Source: Gnetum montanum
Lineage: Eukaryota; Streptophyta; Gnetopsida; Gnetales; Gnetaceae
Assembly: GCA_015680685.1 (NCBI GenBank)
Contig: MNCI01000177.1
Location: 139,825-203,824, forward strand
DNA length: 64,000 nt
Reading direction: 5' to 3'
The notes beneath the pieces were generated by a model. The model saw only the letters and a list, made by a program, of their open reading frames with translations. It did not search any database and was not told the origin of the DNA. Shown in pieces: positions 33,805-45,268 of this stretch (position 1 is its first letter; each line of letters begins with the position of its first letter). The position numbers and the translations under genes were made by a program.

Positions 33805-33822
33805 TGGTGCCATTGCTGGGGA
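33805..33822 (+). other. Primer binding site, element D
   Basis: TGGTGCCATTGCTGGGGA follows the 5' LTR after one base. It is a version of the tRNA-Asp-type site of E with three transitions. Confidence 0.85.
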
Positions 33823-33939
33823 CTTAGTTTTTTGTGTGCTAACTAGAACATAGGAAATCATTCACATCATTGGAATGAACCCTTAGGGTTGGTTGAAAAA
33901 ATAATAAACAAGAATACATTGCACACGGAATAGACAAGT

Positions 33940-36390
33940 ATGTCTCCTTCTTCGTGTAGAAGTGCCTCATCGCCTAGGTTTAAAATAAGAAACATTCGGT
34001 GATGTAATACACATGATGTTGATTTGCCAATCTCTAAACAAGTTTGAGTGGTATATATTCATCTTGATGAGTATATAATAGAATTCACCTTTATCCTCCA
34101 TCAATACAAACAACTATGTTGGTGAGACTTAGAAGGTAACATAGTGTTACCTCTTAATCGTTCAACCCTAAGCATGCTTCTTCATGCTCTCACACAAATT
34201 GGCATGTCATACTTACACATAGAATACATTGTGCAAGACCATGACTTGAGAGAAAACCATTCCATAGAGGCACAATGTCAAAGGAACTTGCAACAGGAGA
34301 GACATCATAAGTCTTTGAAGGGTAAGTGGTCCCAGGATGCCCTATATGTCTTAATCGAAAATGAGGATGGTGAAACTACCTCAGTTAGTCGCCCACATAA
34401 TGATGTTCCTCCCCTTGACTTTGTACAATAGGTTGTGTATCAAAACCTTCATTCCACTATTCATAACACAGGTTCTAATACCCATAGGCACAAAGGGTCC
34501 GAAAAAGGGGACATGAACTCATGATAAAGATGGACATTCTAATCACAATTGCAATTGAGGCTGAGACCTCAGAAGAAAAGGTAGTAGACACTGTCATGGT
34601 GATAATTCTGCTTCTTCTTCACCTTCATCATCTCCTTCACCCTCTCCTTCAATATTTGGATGCAGTTATAAAGAAAAAGACCATTGGGATAAAGGTAGGC
34701 AAAGTGGAAGTCATAGATGAAATAGCCAAGAAAGCGGACGAGGGCACTTTAGAGAGTCACAACATAGAAGAAGGGAGAGAAGGGAACAACGTAGGCATCA
34801 TAGGCGCCATGGATGAGATGATCATGATGAATCCCTACTCACTACTCAAAGTATGTTAGACATAACTGAGGCTTTTATAATTCCAACAAGGCACTAGAAA
34901 GATAGTAGGATCAAGAGATTAGATATGAACAATATCCCATGATTTGAAAGGGGATATAACATTGATCCTCAAAATCATTTACAAGCATTCCATGATGCAT
35001 GTGCCTTACAAAACATAGAGAATGAATGACAAAAACTTAAGTTGTTCCTATGAACACTAGTTAAAGAATGGAAAATCTAGTACTAGTCCTTAGAACCAGA
35101 ATCTATTTGTAGATGGAGTACTATGTTAGAATTATTCAATGATAAGTACCAAACGTACTCTTGAGTGTCCAACCTGTGAAAGCAAATCTAAGGCTAGAAA
35201 CAAGGAGGACATGAACCCTTAGATGTTGCCATGGTCTGATACTATGCACTATTACATTGTTGTCCTAGCCATGGTTATTCGCAAAAGGATCAACTATGCT
35301 ATCTTGTAGATGGGCTTAGTCATGAAACGAGGATAACCCTTGGGACTTATGCCCAAGGAAGACTATCCAAGCTTAGGTCCCATCAAATCCAGATACTTTT
35401 GGAGCAAGTTGCTAAGGAATAAGGTGACCTACGGAAGACAGAAAGTGTGGAAGAGTATAACCAAGGTCCTTCCCTCTAGAAGAAGGGAGAAAAATTTTGT
35501 AAGGATGAAGAAGAGTCACCACTTGAAGAGATGGTGAATAGGAAAACTTTGCCCATCCAAAAGATGACATCAAAATTTTCAGCAAGGTAGACGAAATATC
35601 AAATTCCCTAGACAATATATTTCAAACTGTTCTTAAAATAGTAGAGGAGTCTAGAGAGCAAGGTAGTGATCACAGAAAAAGAAAAAAAGAGAGAAGCTAA
35701 GAATGCACATAGCAAAGGTAAGGGCAAAGTTTCCATCATTGAAGAGGTAGTGGATTTGAAAACAGACAATGATAGTGGATGCAAGATATGCCAATATAAC
35801 CATCCTAAGAAATGTTCCCCTATAATCTCACATCTACAGGAGTCAGGGGTGTATGCACTCAACCCATGATTAAACAAAAGGAAAACACCTCGAAGGTTAC
35901 CTTATCCTCAAGGTAACCCAAGGTAGCTCCAACAACCCTTAACATATTATCCCAGTGGAACTCCACCACAACCAATTGAGCAATATCAACAGTGGTAGCA
36001 TCCACAATCATGGGGAATGCCACCACTAAGGTAACAATATCCTTACTGGTAACTTGACCCATATGGATATTACGTGCAGCAGCCAATCTTTCCATGTGAC
36101 TGTACTAGTCACGTCATTTCTCAACCTCACTACCAAGCCTACCAGTATTATGGGACTCCCTCTTCTAGAGGCAATATTTTTCAAGCATATCATCCTTTTC
36201 ATTTAGACACATCTCTTCCACCAATAGCTCCACTACCACCTTCTCCTGTGATGCAAGGTGAAATTCCTACCCAGTCGCAACAACGTAACGCCATGAGAGT
36301 TGTTAACTCTCAACCTATTATTGGTTCGAATAACCACATAAACAAAAGACCTTTCTTTAGAACCAATAGTCCAACCAAGCCCTTGTAATC
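33940..36390 (+). pseudogene. gag pseudogene of element D
   Basis: ATG 33940 aligns with the E start. Homology to E runs through the head (GNIVLPLNRST near 34137), the low-complexity region, DMNNIP (34925) and FHDACALQNIENE (34989-35027). The core follows to 35340, then a knuckle CKICQYNHPKKC (35783-35818) and a Pro/Gln-rich tail to 36388. Many stops and shifts. Confidence 0.8.
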
Positions 36391-36394
36391 ACAA

Positions 36395-37012
36395 GTGGAT
36401 GATTCCTTATATGCCTCAGTATCAATCAAAACTTTAGAGCCTCCTTTAACTCAACCACCGCACTTAACGCATACAGTCGTGCTAACACATGTCATCATTG
36501 ATTGGATCAAAGCTGGTCATATTTCCAAAAAATTATTTGATCCTAGGAGTCCTCTGATATATTTACAAATAGTTAGAAATGAATTGTGCAAGGCTCTTTT
36601 GGATTTAGGTTTTATTGTTAACTTGATTTCTCAAGAAATGTACAAGGCCTCGAACCTGCCTCCATTGAAAAAGAGCAACGTTCATCGAGAGTTGGCTAAC
36701 CAATCCATCACTGTCCCGTTGAGACTAGTGGAGGACATTGTTACCATAGTTTGTGGTTGGTTTTACCTAGCTAATTTTCTATTGATTCAAGTGAAAAATG
36801 GTAAGGGGGACTTCCCAATCATAATGGGAAGAGCATGGCTAAGCACAGTTGACATTCACCTAGGAATCTGTGATCTTTCCCTGAAAATATCAAAGGAAAA
36901 TACATTCAAAAAGATCGAGAAGAAGAAAGTTCCATGCATCGCATACAGTGAAATAGGGTGTAATTGCATGCAGAGGTCATGGTTTATGCAAAGTTTAGCA
37001 TTGCCTACGTGA
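36395..37012 (+). pseudogene. Protease region of element D
   Basis: 205 open codons. HTVVLTHVIIDWIKAGH leads to the retropepsin. The catalytic Asp-Ser-Gly is Asp-Leu-Gly (KALLDLGFIVNLIS, near 36590-36630). FPIIMGRAWLSTVD closes the fold. It aligns with residues 850-985 of the E protein. The changed triad predicts no activity. Confidence 0.85.
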
Positions 37013-37029
37013 AATCAGTGTGCACAACT

Positions 37030-38690
37030 AATTAACATACAAAGATACCTGCATGCAGCAGCCACACAATAAGAAGACAACCAGTGGCTAACAACTAATC
37101 AGGAAAGTAGTTCACTCATATGCATGGAACCAACTGAGGGTTTGACTTGTGCTTACATTGATAGCATAGATGCATTATAGCAAGTCCACCACCAACTTCC
37201 ATGTCTTAACCTTAAAAATATCAATTGGGGGAAGTTGGAAATCCTTGAGAAATTTAAGCAAGAGCCCCTTGAGCTGAAACCATTGCCCACCGGTATGGAA
37301 TACACATTCCTTAAAAATAGAAAATTGGTAATTATAAAAGTTAAGCTTGCTTCTCAATAGAAAGAAGAACTAATGAAAGTAATAGATAAATGGTCAGAAG
37401 CCTTTTCTTAGTCACATCCTAAATTAAATGGAATAGATCCTAGGATATGCCAACATAGAATTTACATTGACCCTTTCATGAAGCCTCGAAGAAAACTGCA
37501 GAGGCAATTGAACCCTACGTTGAACAAAGTAGTTAAGGAAGAAATCAAATAGCTTCTCAAGGCTAGGTTCATATACCCCATTGCTAATATCAAATGGTTT
37601 AGCCCCTTAGTTATTGTGCCTAAAAAGGGAGGCAATTGGAGGATGTGCATAGATTTCAAGCTACTAAATATAGCAACATTTAAAGATCACTTTTCATTTC
37701 CATTTGTCAACCAAGTCTTAGACACCATCGCAAGGCATCGCTATTATAGTTTTCTGAATGGATATAATAGATATAACCAAATACAAATGGCCTTAGAAGA
37801 CCAAGCCAAGACTATGTTTACTAGTCCTTGGGGAATGTTTGCATACAAACAGATGTCTTTTGGCTTGTGCAATGCCCTTGCAACATTTCAACGACTAATT
37901 CTAAGAATATTCCAATAGCATATAGGGAATGGGGTGGAGGTCTTTATGGATGACGTCTCCACTTATGGAGCAAACTTTGATCAAGCCTTGGATCGGTTGG
38001 AGCAAGTGTTAAAAAGATGTGTAGAAACCAATTTGAGGCTCAACTGGTAGAAAAGCCATTTGATGGTTCAAGATGGCATAGTATTAGGACAAAAAATTTT
38101 GCATACAAGGATAGAGGTAGACCCTGAGAAAATCAAAATTATCCAAGGAATTACCCATCAACCAGAAACTATCAAAGATATTCGGTCATTCCTTAGAGAT
38201 ACTGGCTACTATAGGAGATTTATTGAGAACTTTTCAAAGGTCTTCAAACCATTGGTGGAGTTAATGAAAAAGGACATACCTTTCAAGTGGACTAGGGAAT
38301 GTGAATTATATCCAAACTCTGAAATAGATGCTAGTAGAAACACCCATTGTACAAACTCCTAACTAGTCCAAATGATTCCATATCATGACTGACGCATCCA
38401 GCTATGCTTTAAGAGTTGTACTTACACAGTTAGATGACCAAAAGCATCCTTATTACATCCACTGTGCAAGTAGAACTATCATTGGTGCACAACTTAACTA
38501 CACTACCACAAAGAAAGAATTAATGGCTGTAGTGTTTGCACTAGAAAAGTTTAGACACTATGTATTGGGATATAAAGTATATATACATATAGATCATAGT
38601 GCAATCTGATTCCTCATGAATAAGCCAATGGTAAGCCCTCGTATCATATGATGGCTTGTAATCTACAAGAGTTTGATTTAACAATGATTG
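37030..38690 (+). pseudogene. Reverse transcriptase and RNase H of element D
   Basis: Pre-RT PHPKLNGIDPRIC, then WFSPLVIVPKKGGNWRMCID. The motif usually SFLDGYSGYNQI is SFLNGYNRYNQI, so the first catalytic Asp is lost. Then MSFGLCNALATFQR and FMDD (near 37946). RNase H has MTDASSYALRVVL (38383-38421) and HCASRTI...LNYTTTKKELMAVVFALEKF. Stops occur near 37918, 38050 and 38608. Confidence 0.88.
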
Positions 38691-38879
38691 ATCCCAAGGG
38701 CACCAAGAGTGTAGTTGTTGATCATTTATCTCAGTTGCGATGGGACAACAAAGAGGATGAGTATCCAATTTCTGATCATTTTCCTCATGAATTCCTCTTT
38801 GCTGGTGTAGTAAATAATCAATCATCCATGGAGACAAATTTTTATAGTAGCATTCTTACCTATCTCCTCACCCAACAAA

Positions 38880-40185
38880 CACCACAAGAGTTAAACCTTA
38901 AGAAGAAATAACAGTTTCTTCAAGCCAAGTACTTTATGGAGATCAATGGGAAACTTTACAAAGTGTGTCCTAATGGCTTGGTTTGATGGTATGTTCTCAA
39001 TATAGATAAATTATGAGTTCTCTAAGATGATCATGAGGGTCCTTGTAGGGGTCATTACATTGGGAGACAAATGAACATCAAGTCCTACTTGTAGGGTATT
39101 ATTGGCCTACATTATTTTGGTATGCCCATTGTTTCATCCAATCTTGTGAGTGCTGTCAACGTGATGAGGGAATGACTACTAGAGTGGAGGGTCCACAACA
39201 ATGGATTCAAATGTTAGAATCCTTCGACATATGGGGAATTGATTTTATGGGGCCGATTAGAATAATGTCCAATGGAAAAGCTTATATTATTGTTTCCATT
39301 GATTATCTAACAAAATGGGCTGAAGCAACTGCTATTAAAGATTGAACATCATCTATAGCTACATGATTTGTTCAACAAAAAATTATAAATAGGTTTGGTG
39401 TGCTGCGTGCACTTATTTTAGACAATGGTACACACTTCACAGGTGCAAATTTTTGAAAATTAATGCAGTGCTTAGGGGTTGAGCATAAATTGACTACATC
39501 ATACCACCCCCAAGCGAACAGTCAAATAGAAGTCACCAATAGAGAGATTACGAAGATATTGACAAGCACCATTAGCAATTTTAGGTGAGACTAGAGCACT
39601 AAACTAAATAATGCTCTTTGGGTGTACTACTCCACATGGAAACTCCATACAGGCTACTCTCCCTATGAGTTAGTGTATGGTAAATTACCAATGGTTCCCA
39701 TTAAAACTGAGCTCTGTACACTATCCATGGCATGTGACCTCAACCTTGACCTTGATCTAGCATAGAAATAATGGTTAGTAACCCTTAATTTTCTAGATGA
39801 AAACCGACTAGTTACCTTGTCATCTAACAAATTTCACAAGGCATTCAATAAGCAACGTCATGACTTAAGGATTAGGAAAGTTAAATATCAACCAGAAGAT
39901 AAGGTTCTCTACTGGAATCCCACACATGTGCGACAATGTACTAAATTTCAAACATTGTGGAAAGGACCTTATATTATTTATGCAACTTTTCCTTCAAGGG
40001 CCATGACAATATACAAACCTGAGAGCCTAGATAAGAAACTGTTGGTTAACATGCAGCAAACCAAACCTTTTCATGAGCTTAGGACAACCAGTACACATGC
40101 TACCTCTGTTAGTGAACAACCTTGCTCACTATTTCGAATCTACTCCTTCCAACTTAGTCATGGGGAAGATGGCTACCTATGCTAA
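38880..40185 (+). pseudogene. Integrase of element D
   Basis: A broken HHCC zinc region (about 39045-39175) is followed by DIWGIDFMGPI (first Asp), LILDNGTHFTGANF (second Asp, near 39415) and GVEHKLTTSYHPQANSQIEV, whose Glu follows. The C-terminal region with EDKVLYWNPTHVRQ and LWKGPYIIYATFPS is open from 39817 to 40185. It ends SLFRIYSFQLSHGEDGYLC, the tail also found at the end of the E frame. Confidence 0.85.
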
Positions 40186-42123
40186 CCATTCTAGGCCCTT
40201 ATTTCTTTTTGATTTTCTTTTTCAAATTTTTGTTTCACACATTTTTATTTTACACATTTTCCAACTTTTCTTATTTTTGTTTTACACCATTGTTCATATT
40301 TTTACTATTTGTTTGATTACTTGATTTACTTTTATTCATCATCTAATAACTGTTCATGATAGTGGATTGAATTATATCATATTGATTGCTAATGTTTAGT
40401 TTTTACCTTTGAATTATGATGCTAATATTAAGGTATGGTTCTTTTGGTAAAATAGGAAATGAGTCCATGTTGTCCACTCATCCATACAACTCTATGGTCT
40501 CCTTTGGCTTGGAACTGTGCAGTCCCCTTTTTCTAAGTATAATTGTTAATGAATTGGTGGTTGGGTATTTTTCAAACCAAGGAAAGACTCAAAGGATGAA
40601 AAGGGTGTGACTTCAAGGGCATTTGATGCATTGGTGCTAGTCATTCTCTTGGGTGCTTGGATGTTTTTTCTTAGGTTTTCTGCCATTCTGACATTGTTCA
40701 AATATTAAGAAGCTGAGTGAATAAAAATAAGTCTTTGCATGGTGTTGTTCTCATGAATAAACATCAAAGAAAAAATAGAAAACAGAGAAAAATATGAGAA
40801 TTCAAAGTACACCCCTTAGACATAATAAAGCAATATGGGCTACAAGTGTTGGTTATGGCACTAGAAAGACATGTTACCCATGCTTGAAGGTTCCCTCTAA
40901 CTAAGGCCCTTTCTCACTTCCTGCTTCTCCATCTCACTCTCCTTGGGATGGTGGTCACTCTTTGTGGAAGAATTCTTGTTGCCTCAAGAGGATGGATTGG
41001 CCAAGTGTATTAATGTGAGGTCAATGAATGTGGTTGGTTTGAGTCTAGATTTGGGATGAGTTCTACTTAGTTATCTTAACCATGAAATACACAAGGGGCT
41101 TTACACAACCTTATTTTTGGGATTCCATTCCATTCTCTCCTCTTCATATTTCTTCCCATTTTCCACCTCATTGCTAGTTTTATCATTAGTCCATTCTAGG
41201 TTGATGCATTTTTTTTCTTTGGTGAATTATTATGAGTAAGTTTTTAACTCTTTCTTCCAAATGACATTCCTAGAGCCTATGGACTCTTTGGTTTGTGGGT
41301 TTGTTAGGGCATAAAGGGCATACCCCTGCTTTGGGGAGGACCCACTAGCATTTCTTTCTGGTGAAATTGTTAAATTCTTTTCCTTAAAAATTTTCTACAA
41401 TCAATCATTTCTTGTTTCAGCTTCATCCATGGCATCCATTTTATTGGCATTTTGGTTGATATTTTTCATCTTTCTTGTTCCTCATGTTTTTTCATCTTAT
41501 AGCTATCGGATGTTCACTCTTAGTCATGGGAGCTCTAGCAAAATTTTTTCAATGTTTTCCATTTTACTAATTGCCTAACCCCCACACCTTGGGTAGTTTC
41601 TAATGAAAAATGTGTAAACCAATTTCTACCATAACCACAACTCAGCCAATGTGCTTCATATTGAGGCAAGGTATCAACTGCATTGTGGATTATCTATCCT
41701 TACTCATTTGTGACTATGTTGTGTGTGTAGATGGTGATCATACAAACAATGTGCTGGGCTTGGAGGAAGCACTCAGGATGGATTAGAACTAGAGCATTTA
41801 TGAAAGAAGCAAGTTTGGTGGCATGCCTATGGATAAACAATGGAAGGCACATTCTTGGCATTGGCAGCAATGCACTCCATCTTCTTTCTCTCTCTCTTTT
41901 TCTCTTCAAGCTAGCAAATAAAGGCTTGGATGTCATTTATGTATGAGTGTTCACCACAATGGTCATGAACACTAATGTTGTAATATGCTTATTGATCCAT
42001 TCACTGGTCACATTGAGTTTGTCATCTCATTCCATCGTTAGTTGTCAATTAGTTAATAATCCCATACCTTCCCAATATTTTGTAAGGAACTTGAGGATGA
42101 GTTTTTATTCAATCGTGGGGGTA
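40186..42123 (+). mobile_element. Element D 3' non-coding region
   Basis: T-rich tract at 40196-40330, A-tract module near 40738-40850, shared landmark TTTGGGGAGGACCCACTAGC near 41330, and a final ATTCAATCGTGGGGGTA purine tract before the LTR at 42124. No gene. Confidence 0.75.
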
Positions 42124-43030
42124 TGATGAGAGTGATTACTCTAGAAATTATCCTAATTATTAGAGCAGTTACTCTAATTACTTGAGTGGTCACTCTAGCA
42201 ATTATTCTAATTATTAGAGTGGTTACTTTAGCAGGTATTCTAATTATTAAAGAGGTTACTTTAATTATTAGAGTAGTTGCTTCTAAGTCTATAAATATAG
42301 TGCCTAGGCGCACAATTGGAGGAAGTCTTTAATAGTCAAGTAGCAAAACTCTAGTAGTCTATTTGAAAGTTAGAGGTCTAGGTGTGGATGGATCTTTATT
42401 CGAGCATTATGTACCTAAGCACACCTTGTGTACAACAATAAAGATGAGCTCTTTGATTCATCCTCGTAGCACTTGAGATTTGTTTTCTTATGCATTTCTT
42501 TTATTTTATTTTCTTATGCATTTATTTTTTTTATTTTATTTTATGCACTTTATATTTCTGTTATTAGCACAACAATTCATTTTGATCACTTAAGTAAATT
42601 GTTAAATTACACAAGCATGACCACTTTGAGCATGTGTATAATGCTTGGTAATCCAATAATGATTAGGGTTTGGTAATCCTAGCAGTGTTGCATTGGTTTA
42701 AGATGTGTACGACAAGTGGGAATGGATGCTAGTGTTAGGATTAGTTAGAACTTCGTTAATGAGTAGTTAAGTTAAATTAGTCACTTAGTTACCTCTCTCC
42801 TTCCCTACTAGCATAGGACATAAAAACATAAAAGCTATAAAAATCATATGCCTCAAGCTTACTTAGCCATACAGTCGTGACATATAGGTAAGCTTGGGAA
42901 GACAATGATCAACCAACATATCCTTGTTCCACAAGGGCACATAAGCAGTTAGTCCTTGGAATTCCACCGAATTATGTGTGAAATGCTCGTATTCGTATGG
43001 TTGAGCATAGGGGTACCTCGATGCTCATCA
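42124..43030 (+). repeat. Element D 3' LTR
   Basis: 907 bp, TGATGAGAGTGATTACTC to GATGCTCATCA. It is followed by CCAGC, the second target-duplication copy. Confidence 0.92.
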
Positions 43031-43035
43031 CCAGC

Positions 43036-44049
43036 GTATGGAAATTCCTAGGGTTATTGAATCATCTTGTGGGATGTTTTGGGGTATTCACAGGTTTTCA
43101 ATGGCAATGTATGGGCTTAATTATGCATCAAATTTTCCACTACCATTTTCCCTTAAACTTTTCTTGATCCTAGCATATGGTTTCTTAAGATGGTTTTTCT
43201 AACATATGTATTGCAAATTCTTACATATGAGGCATAAATGTTGTCAATTTAATTTGCTTGTCATGTTAAAACTTGGTTTTATGTTAACTATTTTGCATAA
43301 ATCTCTACTAGTGAGTTTTCATGTTAAGTGTTTGTGAAAATGTCAAAAGGCTAAACTTTGGTTTACATTGTTATTGTAATTAATGAATTTGATTATTTTT
43401 TGGTGTTTAATATTATTATTATTATATTTTTTTAGTACCAATGTTAGCATTGCATGTGTTATACTTAGTTCTAATGTTGTCAAATTTCACCTTAGTGTCA
43501 TCATGTTTTCTTACATCTATATGGTTTAACTGTGTAAGGCATTTTTAAAATCCATATTGATTGTCATTGAGCTTGTTAGGATCCTATGCAACATAGGGGT
43601 AGCTACATAGAATAGCCTAAACCCCAACATGATTTGTGATGGTTATGACTTAGGGTTTAGGCCTAGGGTAAGAGAGTTCCGAGCATACTTACTCCAAAAC
43701 TTCAATGTGATTATTTGGTCACACTTGGTTGTAGACATTACAACCATTCTTGCGGAGATCCTCTTCCAAAGATCCACCAGTTCCATCACAAAGTGCATGG
43801 AAGATGACCCCAATACTCAAGTAGAGAGTGAGTAGAACAATGGTTGTTAACCTCAATGGTGTGAAAGCTATCAAATATCTAGTACATGCCCAAGTACCTT
43901 CAATACAATGCTAATAATACCTTGATGATAGGCCTTTGGATCAATAGTTTATTTTAAAACACTCCTAGAAGCTTCTACCATTTGCAAGGGTAAGCTGTAT
44001 CATAAATTATCAATTTTGGGCTATTTATTCAAATGACCTCCATGTTCTT
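43036..44049 (+). other. Host segment between D and E
   Basis: It continues the DNA interrupted by D and is interrupted again by E at TTCTT (44045-44049). Mostly AT-rich and intron-like, apart from the frame at 43629. Confidence 0.5.
43629..43835 (+). pseudogene. Possible FCP1/NLI-phosphatase-like fragment
   Basis: 68 codons. FRPRVREFRAYLLQNFNVIIWS has the spacing of the R-P-x-x-x-x-F-L...F-x-V-x-x-WS segment of HAD-type small C-terminal-domain phosphatases. The catalytic DxDxT motif is not visible upstream. It could be a captured exon, or a chance resemblance. Confidence 0.3.
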
Positions 44050-45123
44050 TGATGAGACGCCATATGCACTGTGCCGCGATATCGCGTACGCGATATCGCG
44101 GCCGCCTCGATATCGCATCCCCTGCGATATCGCGTCTGTCCCTGCGATATTGCGTACGCGATATTGCGGTCCGCCACCATATCTATAAATAAGAGGCGGC
44201 ACTCCCCTTATTTCCCAATCCTGGCTAGTGTAGCGAAGCTCTAGCAGATTGATTACTCCAGAGTTAGAATTTTTCCCCATGTGCCCGCAGTAGGAGTCCT
44301 AGAGTGAATGGCTCGTTATTCAAGCAGCTTGTAACCTGAACCCAAGTTGTGTACGGCAATAAAGACGAACTTGATTGGATAAACCTTGCAGCACATGGTT
44401 TCATTTACTGCTTTCCTAGTGCGTTCAAGTACGACTTGATTACGAGCGTCTACGGACGTGTACGGCTAGTCAAGGAATCGGCTACTTGACGCAGTGCATG
44501 AGTACGACTCAATTACGAGCATTGGATGCTTGGTAACCCTGTAATGTATTCCAGGATTCTGCGCTTGGTAACTCCCGGGTCCGATGTGTACAAATAGTTG
44601 AGGAATCGACTGCTCATTGCTAGGCTAGATCGTGTGATAAGTATGACTTAGTTACGAGCGTCTACGGACGTGTACGGCTGGCTAAGGAATCGGCTGCTTA
44701 TCACACGTAGGCTAAATAGGTGCCTCAGTACGACCACTTCGAGCACTTGCGTTACGTGTGGCGATCCCAGTAACGATTAGCGTTTGGTAAGCTGCAGTTG
44801 CATAGTTCAGGGTGTGTCCGGTAAGTGGGAACGGATGCTGACGCTAGTTAATTTAGACTTAGATCTTAGTTAGAGTTAGCTTAGTTTCTCAACCCTTTCT
44901 CCTGGTAGCATAGAAGATAAGCCGAAAATACCAAAAAAATCACATACCTCAGACTTGCTTAACCATACACCGTGACACATACAAGCAAGCCTGGGAAGAC
45001 AACGAACGATTAACCCCAAGTGTTTCTTGTGGCGTTAAGGCATTTAGTCTGCGGAGTTCGACCGGATCGCGCGTGTACGCTCGTTTCGTATGGTGGAGTG
45101 TAGGGGTACCTCGCCACTCATCA
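44050..45123 (+). repeat. Element E 5' LTR
   Basis: 1074 bp. U3 holds the GATATC palindrome cassette. R/U5 carries several diverged copies of a TACGAG...GTGTACGGCTnG...AAGGAATCGGCT module (44431-44483, about 44505-44625, 44653-44696, about 44730-44840). It ends TAGGGGTACCTCGCCACTCA plus TCA. Confidence 0.95.
44075..44193 (+). promoter_or_regulatory. Element E U3 palindrome cassette and TATA box
   Basis: 44075-44100 is a perfect 26-bp palindrome: CGCGATATCGCG, a central TA, then the mirror CGCGATATCGCG. Related copies lie at 44106-44116, 44123-44134 and 44144-44168, where CGCG has become TGCG in two places. The TATA box TCTATAAATAAG is at 44182-44193. The 3' LTR repeats the palindrome at 50679-50700 and 50713-50737. 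Confidence 0.9.
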
Positions 45124-45124
45124 T

Positions 45125-45142
45125 TGGCGCCGTTGCCGGGGA
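45125..45142 (+). other. Primer binding site, element E
   Basis: TGGCGCCGTTGCCGGGGA, one base after the LTR. It matches the complement of the plant tRNA-Asp 3' end (ending CGGCGCCA) at nearly all positions, as in Athila-type elements. Confidence 0.9.
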
Positions 45143-45268
45143 CTAAGTGTTTTTTCGCCAATTTAACATAAGGGATATCACTCACATCGTTGTGAGCTTA
45201 AAACGAACCTTAGGGTTAATCAGTTAATAAAGAACAATAAATAACGGTGAAGTTGCACACCAATAAAA

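Larger units (their letters stand above)
32837..43030 (+). mobile_element. Element D: full-length Ty3/gypsy element, inactive
   Basis: 10,194 bp with two LTRs and the target duplication CCAGC (32832-32836 and 43031-43035). Order: gag, protease, RT, RNase H, integrase, then a 1.9-kb 3' non-coding part. Integrase after RNase H places it in Ty3/gypsy. No chromodomain is seen at the integrase end, and the tRNA-Asp-like primer site fits the Athila/Tat side of the family. Catalytic changes and stops make it dead. It is the only element here from which the deletions in A, B and E can be measured. Confidence 0.92.

Noticed and set aside
39817-40185. Chromodomain at the end of the D integrase
   Set aside because: The open C-terminal frame has the usual LYWNP...GPYII region but no aromatic cage pattern, and it ends shortly after.
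32837-43030. Element D as a live autonomous partner for E
   Set aside because: Protease Asp-Leu-Gly, loss of a catalytic Asp in RT (SFLNGY) and stops in every module exclude activity. A different copy would have to supply pol.
45125-45142. tRNA-Asp gene
   Set aside because: Only the 3'-end complement is present, one base after an LTR. It is a primer binding site. No full tRNA fold was seen anywhere in the window.
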